Source of the DNA: Pezizomycotina sp. ARF18
Lineage: Eukaryota > Ascomycota
DNA: 48,304 nucleotides
NCBI GenBank assembly: GCA_002224055.1
Contig: AZLU01000282.1
Span: 1 to 48,304, forward strand
Reading direction: 5' to 3'
The notes under the pieces were generated by a model. The model was not told the origin of the DNA. It searched no databases and saw nothing but the letters and a program-made list of their open reading frames with translations. The translations under genes were made by a program, and so were the position numbers. Below are positions 43,187-48,304 of the stretch, piece after piece (position 1 is the first letter of the stretch; every line of letters begins with the position of its first letter).

Positions 43187-44793
43187 TCATATGCTCATCG
43201 CTTCTCCGGGGACGACCACATCCCGTAAATTGATCCAATCATCGACCCCGAAATCTATCAGTTCCTTTTTACTCGCGTCCTTAAAAGCCAAGATATTATT
43301 TTGTCGCGTCGCGGAATCCTTGTATGGGTGGTCTGTGGCTTGAAGCTCGAGCAGCGTGAAACACCGACACGAGGATCTTGATTAACATCTTTCGTTGCGA
43401 GGATCGTTTCACGTTAAATACTTGGCTTCTTATCACCTGCGGAGAATAGTTAGTATTCTTAAAAAAAAAAAAAAAAAAAAAAAATGAAGGGAAAAAAGGA
43501 AAGAAAAGCATAAAATATCAAAATGGGGGGGGGGGGGGACCAATGCTAAAACTTACCTCGTGATCATTATCTAACCGGAGAAGAAGAAAGTCGAAGCCTG
43601 AAGAGCATATCCCGTAAACGACAGAGTTGTTCTTCCCGGCCGCAGCGCGTGATGCGGATATGATGGCCATGTATGTTAAACATTGCGGAATCGCGTTCAG
43701 TATCGTTCCGGCACGTTTCGCTCGACGGCTATCAAGAAGCCCGCGTGTCGTTGACAGCGAGCCGTTTGCCGCGTGGCGGGTGTCGTACCTATCGTGTAGT
43801 CCGCCTTGCCAACAATTTTGATGGGTTTCCCGTTAGAATCTCCCGTCAGAACTGTAAACGAAATCGGAGTCTCGTAGAATAGTTGTAAATTCGACGTCGG
43901 AAATGTTGAAGAGGAGGCGGTTGGTGTCGACGGAGTAGGGTTTGTCGGGGTGGCGGTGGCGTCGTTGGCGTAGGCGCGAGGGAGGATGCGGCGAAGTACG
44001 AATGGGAGGGTGCTGTTGTTTTAATGGAGGAGCTTGATCTCAGGGTCCTGGTACGGCTTCACTGCGCAGCATGAAGATGGTGATGTCCATCATCCACCTG
44101 GAGGGCCTGGACGGGGGTGTGTTTGATGCCACTGACGCTGAGCATCCACAGGCGTAGGAATGGAGGTAAATTCTGCAACACGTCCAGGTCTCGATAAGAA
44201 CAGGTTGATCACTACGAACAGCGCTCTCATGAGAATACAACGCGGTGTTTCGATCCACCTTCTCAATTCCGGTATCTAGTTTGGTTGTTGTTAGTCTACT
44301 ACATGAGGCATATATATATACAGATATATGGTATGAAGTGTGTGCGCGCGTGTGTGGAAAGTAGAAGAAAAAAAAAAATTGGGGAAGAAGAGGTACAAGA
44401 ACCACTTACCGAGCCACTGAGAGACCTCGATTCGCCTGCGGACACTCTCCTACCCCGGCGATCCCCCAGGCTTCCTTGGCGGTCTCTTCGTGTACCCAAA
44501 GGTGAGGTCCTCGAGGTCAGTAACATTGAACTTGACACCGAATAATCTTCGCACTTGCTCTAAGGACACCGCACTCGCCTGGGCTGTAAAATAATATTCA
44601 TTATTAGCTCCCGTCATATTATAGTTAGCAAGTCAAGGACATAATCACCGTGGTGGGCGCTGCTGCTCCCAACGACTCAAGCTGTTCAATTGCTTGGTGC
44701 AGCTTCTCGCGGACGTTGGTACCGTCTCTGATCTTCTTGAGGGCAGGAGCAGTACATCGGCACTGTACGACTGCTTTCTTTTGGTGTATCCAT
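43187..44793 (-). CDS. PD-(D/E)XK nuclease-like conserved fungal protein (frameshifted)
   Basis: Start suggested at 44793 (MDTPKESSRT). The N-terminal part reads ALKKIRDGTNVREKLHQAIE and QLESLGAAAPTT, then after an intron (GTGATT donor, ACAG acceptor) VSLEQVRRLFGVKFNVTDLE. The middle reads LFYETPISFTVLTGDSNG, GKADYTIG (43787-43810), LIAVE / AKRAGTILNAIPQCLTYMA (about 43670-43735) and VVYGICSSGFDFLLLRLDN. The D in GKADYTIG and the E-x-K in VEAK, followed by a Gln-containing helix, form a PD-(D/E)XK restriction-endonuclease-like signature. After an intron with GTAAGT, TACTAAC and CGCAG the C-terminus reads TLLELQATDHPYKDSATRQN and LIDFGVDDWINLRDVVVPGE, ending with TGA at 43187. Several frame breaks are present; VE/AKR needs GAGGCG where GAGCG is written. 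Such proteins are common but uncharacterised in fungi. Nuclease activity is inference. Confidence 0.55.
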
Positions 44794-45271
44794 GCTAATT
44801 GAAGGTTAAAAAATCACATCAAGATTGTTATAAGGATAAAAGGGGAAGAAACAAAAAATGGGGGAAGGGAAAGGTACAGTGTGGTTAGCACATCAGCTCA
44901 GGATCGTCGGCTTGTTGGCCTTCGCTTCCTGCAAAGAGAAACGGGCTTACCTTGACCTCCGTAACCGGACTACCTCTGATCGGAAAGTGTCTTTTTTCAA
45001 TTAAAGAGGGAGAAGAGGAAAATCAGCAGCTAATTCTTCGTGCTCCAGGCTAAGCACTCCAATCTCAGGACGGTCTCTTCGTGATCGCGGAACTTGGGCT
45101 TGGTTTTGCCCCGTACTACTTTTTGGGTGTTTTTTGATAAGATAGGAAGAGTTGTGGTGAATATTCTTTTTTTTTTTTTTTTTCCGTACAAATGTAGTCT
45201 TAGTCAGCAAACTCTAAGACCCAAAAAGGAGGGGAAAAATCAAAAAATTGGCCATTCTCTCACGAGAAATA
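44794..45271. other. Upstream region of the nuclease-like gene
   Basis: Reverse-strand codons near 45005-45060 (RPEIGVLSLEHEELAADF) are protein-like and might be an extra upstream exon of the nuclease-like gene, but no firm splice pair was found. The rest is A/T-rich with a T run at 45168-45183. Confidence 0.3.
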
Positions 45272-45430
45272 GGGGAAAATCTATTTTGCCTACGTGATTT
45301 TGAAAGTTATTTTCCCTACATGCTTACTAGCTTACTTTTACCATATATACAACCAAAAAGCAAAATAATCAATAAGATATCGCGCCGCTAGCGCCCTCTA
45401 CTACTAAAAATAATAATATATTTATAATAA
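45272..45430 (+). repeat. Left inverted end of the MITE
   Basis: Shared blocks with the right end include GTGATTTTGAAAGTTATTTT, GCTTAC-AGCT-ACTTTTA, CCAAAAAG-AAAA, GCGCCGC and CTCTACTACTAAAA. Differences are mostly transitions. Confidence 0.8.
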
Positions 45431-45589
45431 ATTAAATTTTTCCCTTAATTTTTTCCTTTTAAATATAATATCTTTTATATATCTAAAAATACTATTTTTT
45501 ATAACTACGCTACCTATTAGATCGATTACTCGTAGTATTTTTAATTTTTCGCTTACGAAATAGATTTAGAGTCGATTTATAAACGATTT

Positions 45590-45860
45590 TGTAGATGCTT
45601 TTAGAAACAGTTTTGGAGACGGTTTGGAGATAAAAAGGCTGAGATAAAGACGATTAAATAAAGGCGGCTGAGACGGAGACGGGGGAGACGGGGGAGACGA
45701 AGACAGGCGGAGGAGCCGAGGGCGATAGAGATGGAGATGGAGATGGCTGAGATAGAGGCGGGGAGATGGAGGTAAATTCAAAGGAGATAGAGGTAAGGGA
45801 GACAAAGACGGAGATAGAGATAAAGATGAGACGGAGGCGGATAGGAACGGAGGTGGTAAT
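45590..45860 (+). repeat. Degenerate purine-rich hexamer tract inside the MITE
   Basis: GGAGAC, GGAGAT, GAGATA and GAGGCG units repeat imperfectly over about 270 bases, so the plus strand is almost all G and A. The opposite strand is open and gives a meaningless Pro/Ser/Leu translation. This is an internal minisatellite-like filler, not a gene. Confidence 0.75.
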
Positions 45861-45876
45861 AAAATAACGATTCTGT

Positions 45877-46031
45877 TATATAAATATATTATTATTATTT
45901 TAGTAGTAGAGGCACGTGGCGGCGCTGTGTCCTTACGATTTTTACTTTTTGGTGTAATATAATAAAAGTGAGCTTGGTAAGCATATAGGTAAAATAACTT
46001 TCAAAATCATATAGGTAAAATAAATTTCCCA
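45877..46031 (-). repeat. Right inverted end of the MITE
   Basis: Inverted copy of 45272-45430. Within it ATATAGGTAAAATAA occurs twice (about 45984-45998 and 46010-46024); the left end has the corresponding degenerate pair. Confidence 0.8.
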
Positions 46032-46039
46032 AGAAATAG

Positions 46040-48304
46040 TCTTCAATTTTTATTTTTTCCGGGTCAAATTAGCTTTTAAGCATATTAATGAACGGTTATA
46101 CTCAGAAATTTGATACTTTGATGGTAGTAACCTGAGTACTTACTGATCGCCGCTGCAAGTAGAAAAAAACGAAATATAAAAATCTCGCTTATTCTTACCA
46201 AAGAGACCCACCAAATTAAAAAAAAAATTTGAAAAAAAAAAAAATAAAAAATTTAAAATTAAAAATTACGATTTCCCAAATGGTTTCGGAAAAAAACTCA
46301 GTGTTTAAAAAAAATTTTGAGCCTTTTTTTTTTATAATTTTTAGGAAATAGTCTTTCTAATTCAGTGTTTAGTTTTTTTTCGACCCAATTTAAAACCTTA
46401 AGAAATCTAAGCAAGGCTGATCTTTCTCTTTATAATAATTAAAGACTTTTCCTAAGTACTTTTTATACCTTTGAGTATAATAAAAGGTTACTATAGGCGA
46501 TAACGTATATATTATCTATTTTAGATATAGCTATTATTAGTAATAATGGCTATTAAATAATAAGTAGTTATTATTTAGTATATTAATATCTAATACACTA
46601 CTATTATTACTTATTAACTACATTATATCGTATTAGTATAAACTACTATTTTATACTCTTATAAACTACTATTCTATACGTTTGTAACCTATTATATATA
46701 CTATAATATAATATTCTATTTAAATTTCGCCCTTACTAGGTATATAATATTTTAAATGTTATAAGCTTTATTCAGTACTAAATTATATTATATAAATATA
46801 AAACTTATAATACTTAGATTTAAATTATTATTTTTTACTTAATTTAATATAAAAGTAATAGTCTTATATATATATATAAAAGTATTTACGTCTCTAAAAG
46901 GTATAAAAAATATACTCTATTATTGGAGTAAGGACGTTTAAGAACCTCAATTAGCCGGGCAATAACCTCGGTAAAGACTTAGAGTTAATTTATATCTTGA
47001 CTAAGGATATATATATATCTTACCTTACTCGCTTTTTTCCTTACTTACAGAGGAGAATTCTTAGGTAAAATAGATTCTACCTATATACCCCTTTTTTATT
47101 AATAATAGATTAAAAGTCCTAATAACTCTATATACTAAGATAACTGAGCTATAATCTATTAAAGGAATATTATTTATTTTTAATAAATATTATTATTACT
47201 AAAATGTAATCCTTACTCTCTTATAGAATCTATAAAGGTTTTATCTTACTAGCTCATATATAGAATTCGCTTATCTATATAAAATTTACTAAAAACTTTA
47301 TAGAACTATATTTCTTCTCTATAACTTTATAAAATCCTAGTATCTTACTAAAATTAGTTCTTTATTATTAAGAATAACTAATAAAAGTACGGTAATAGAT
47401 TTAAATCTAATAAAAAATAAATTATTTTTTAATCTCGTTTAAAACTATAGTCCTATCCTCGCTTAAAATAAAAAAATACTTTAACTAATTTTAGTCCCTT
47501 ATAGACTATTTAAAAACTAAAAAAAAAAAGTTATAATTTAAATAATTTTATCTTAAATACTAGATACTATATAAAAATTTATTAATTTTTAATAAAAAAT
47601 TTTACCTTCTAACTAATATTATTCTCTTTTAGTAATATAAATAATAGCTACCCTTAAAGCGGTAAAAATAAACTAAGAATATTAACAAGAAAAAATATTG
47701 CTAATAAAAATATAATCTTATAGATAAAACTTAGTTTTCTAGAGAATAGTTATAAAATATCTATTAGAAAGACTAAGGCTTCTAAAAAAACTATCCTTAG
47801 TTAAACTCTAAATATATAGCTTTTCTAAATTAATAGACTTACGATAGTAGAGCTAAAGATTAAATTAAATAAAAAAATTTATCTAATAGACGCTTAATAA
47901 CCTCCTTAATAACCATTACTAAGATAAAATTAAAAAAAGTATAAACTAAAAATTTATAAAGAATATAATATACCTTAAAATTAAAAATAAAGCCTCTACC
48001 GTGCCTAGAAAATCTAAGAATAAGTCTAAAAGATAGACTCTAATAACTATAATAAGCCTTATCTCCCACTTATAAAATAAAGAGTAAAGTCTAAAGGCGA
48101 TACCTATAGCCTTATTATTAATTTTTTTTAAAAGTATTAATATCTAAAGATAAAGATAATCCTAGATAGTAAATACTTAAAAAAAATATTAAGGTTTAAA
48201 TTTTTAAGACGCTTAGTAAAACTATTAATTAAAAGATTAAAACTAGATAAAGCTCTATTAGTCTAATAGCTATATAAAGATTATTAAAGCTAATAAGAAT
48301 TAAT
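46040..48304. repeat. Extremely AT-rich, RIP-type relic DNA
   Basis: The segment is overwhelmingly A and T, with TpA the dominant dinucleotide and CpA/TpG scarce, and no frame longer than a few dozen codons. This is the usual look of heavily RIP-mutated repeats in ascomycetes. From about 46900 onward a slightly higher G/C content with TAG, TAA and CTT words suggests mutated coding DNA of a large element, but I cannot recognise the protein in any frame. It continues past the window end. Confidence 0.7.

Larger units (their letters stand above)
45272..46031. mobile_element. MITE with long inverted ends, Mutator-like
   Basis: The two ends are inverted copies of each other for about 155 bp (45272-45430 and 45877-46031), beginning GGGGAAAAT and TGGGAAAT. 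An identical AGAAATAG lies at both outer edges (45265-45272 and 46032-46039), giving a 7- to 8-bp target-site duplication. The 760-bp element has no transposase. Long inverted ends with an 8-bp-class duplication point to a Mutator-like origin, although hAT elements also make 8-bp duplications. Confidence 0.8.

Noticed and set aside
45566-45805. 79-codon reverse open frame (Pro/Ser/Leu-rich)
   Set aside because: It is the complement of the purine-rich array inside the MITE; repeats keep the frame open by chance.

Overview
The window reads as nuclear DNA of a filamentous ascomycete (Pezizomycotina, perhaps Sordariomycetes). The reasons are short introns (54-156 nt) with GT..AG ends and CTAAC-type branch points, gene families typical of these fungi, AT-rich intergenic DNA full of long A/T runs, and relics carrying the CpA-to-TpA signature of repeat-induced point mutation (RIP). 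Nothing suggests bacterial operons, rRNA, confident tRNA genes or CRISPR.

Layout. 1-611 (-) is the end of a helix-hairpin-helix conserved protein. 4057-5529 (+) is a two-RRM RNA-binding protein. 7715-9120 is a RIP-degraded Tc1/mariner element with about 70-bp inverted ends. 10635-12057 (-) is a protein with about ten C2H2 fingers. Two short coding-like fragments lie at 13203-13424 (-) and 14093-14260 (+). 14729-15208 (-) is a DUF1772/anthrone-oxygenase-like membrane protein. 16792-18159 (-) is a secreted, single-span surface protein. 20683-22116 (-) is a repeat-bearing, possibly perilipin-like protein. 23429-25978 (-) is a disordered plus coiled-coil protein. 27353-28186 (+) is a Tse2-like ADP-ribosyltransferase-toxin-fold gene. 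28758-29487 (+) is a TMEM170 family protein. After about 5 kb of gene-poor DNA come an orphan 193-aa gene (34532-35188, +), a membrane-anchored GH114 galactosaminidase (36810-37947, +), an EF3-like New1/Elf1 ABC-F ATPase (38603-42388, -) and a PD-(D/E)XK nuclease-like gene (43187-44793, -). The right end has a 760-bp MITE with 155-bp inverted ends and a target duplication, then 2.2 kb of extremely AT-rich relic DNA.

The genes do not form an obvious pathway or secondary-metabolite cluster. They look like independent housekeeping and accessory genes beside a heterochromatin-like edge.

A key caution is that most longer genes contain several frame breaks. Where I checked the codons, nearly all are repaired by one extra base inside a run of identical bases. 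This looks like homopolymer under-calling in the assembly rather than true pseudogenes, because essential-type genes (the New1/EF3-like ATPase) are affected too. Four genes (DUF1772, TMEM170, the 193-aa orphan, GH114) are fully intact. Spans below cover whole loci, with breaks described in the text.
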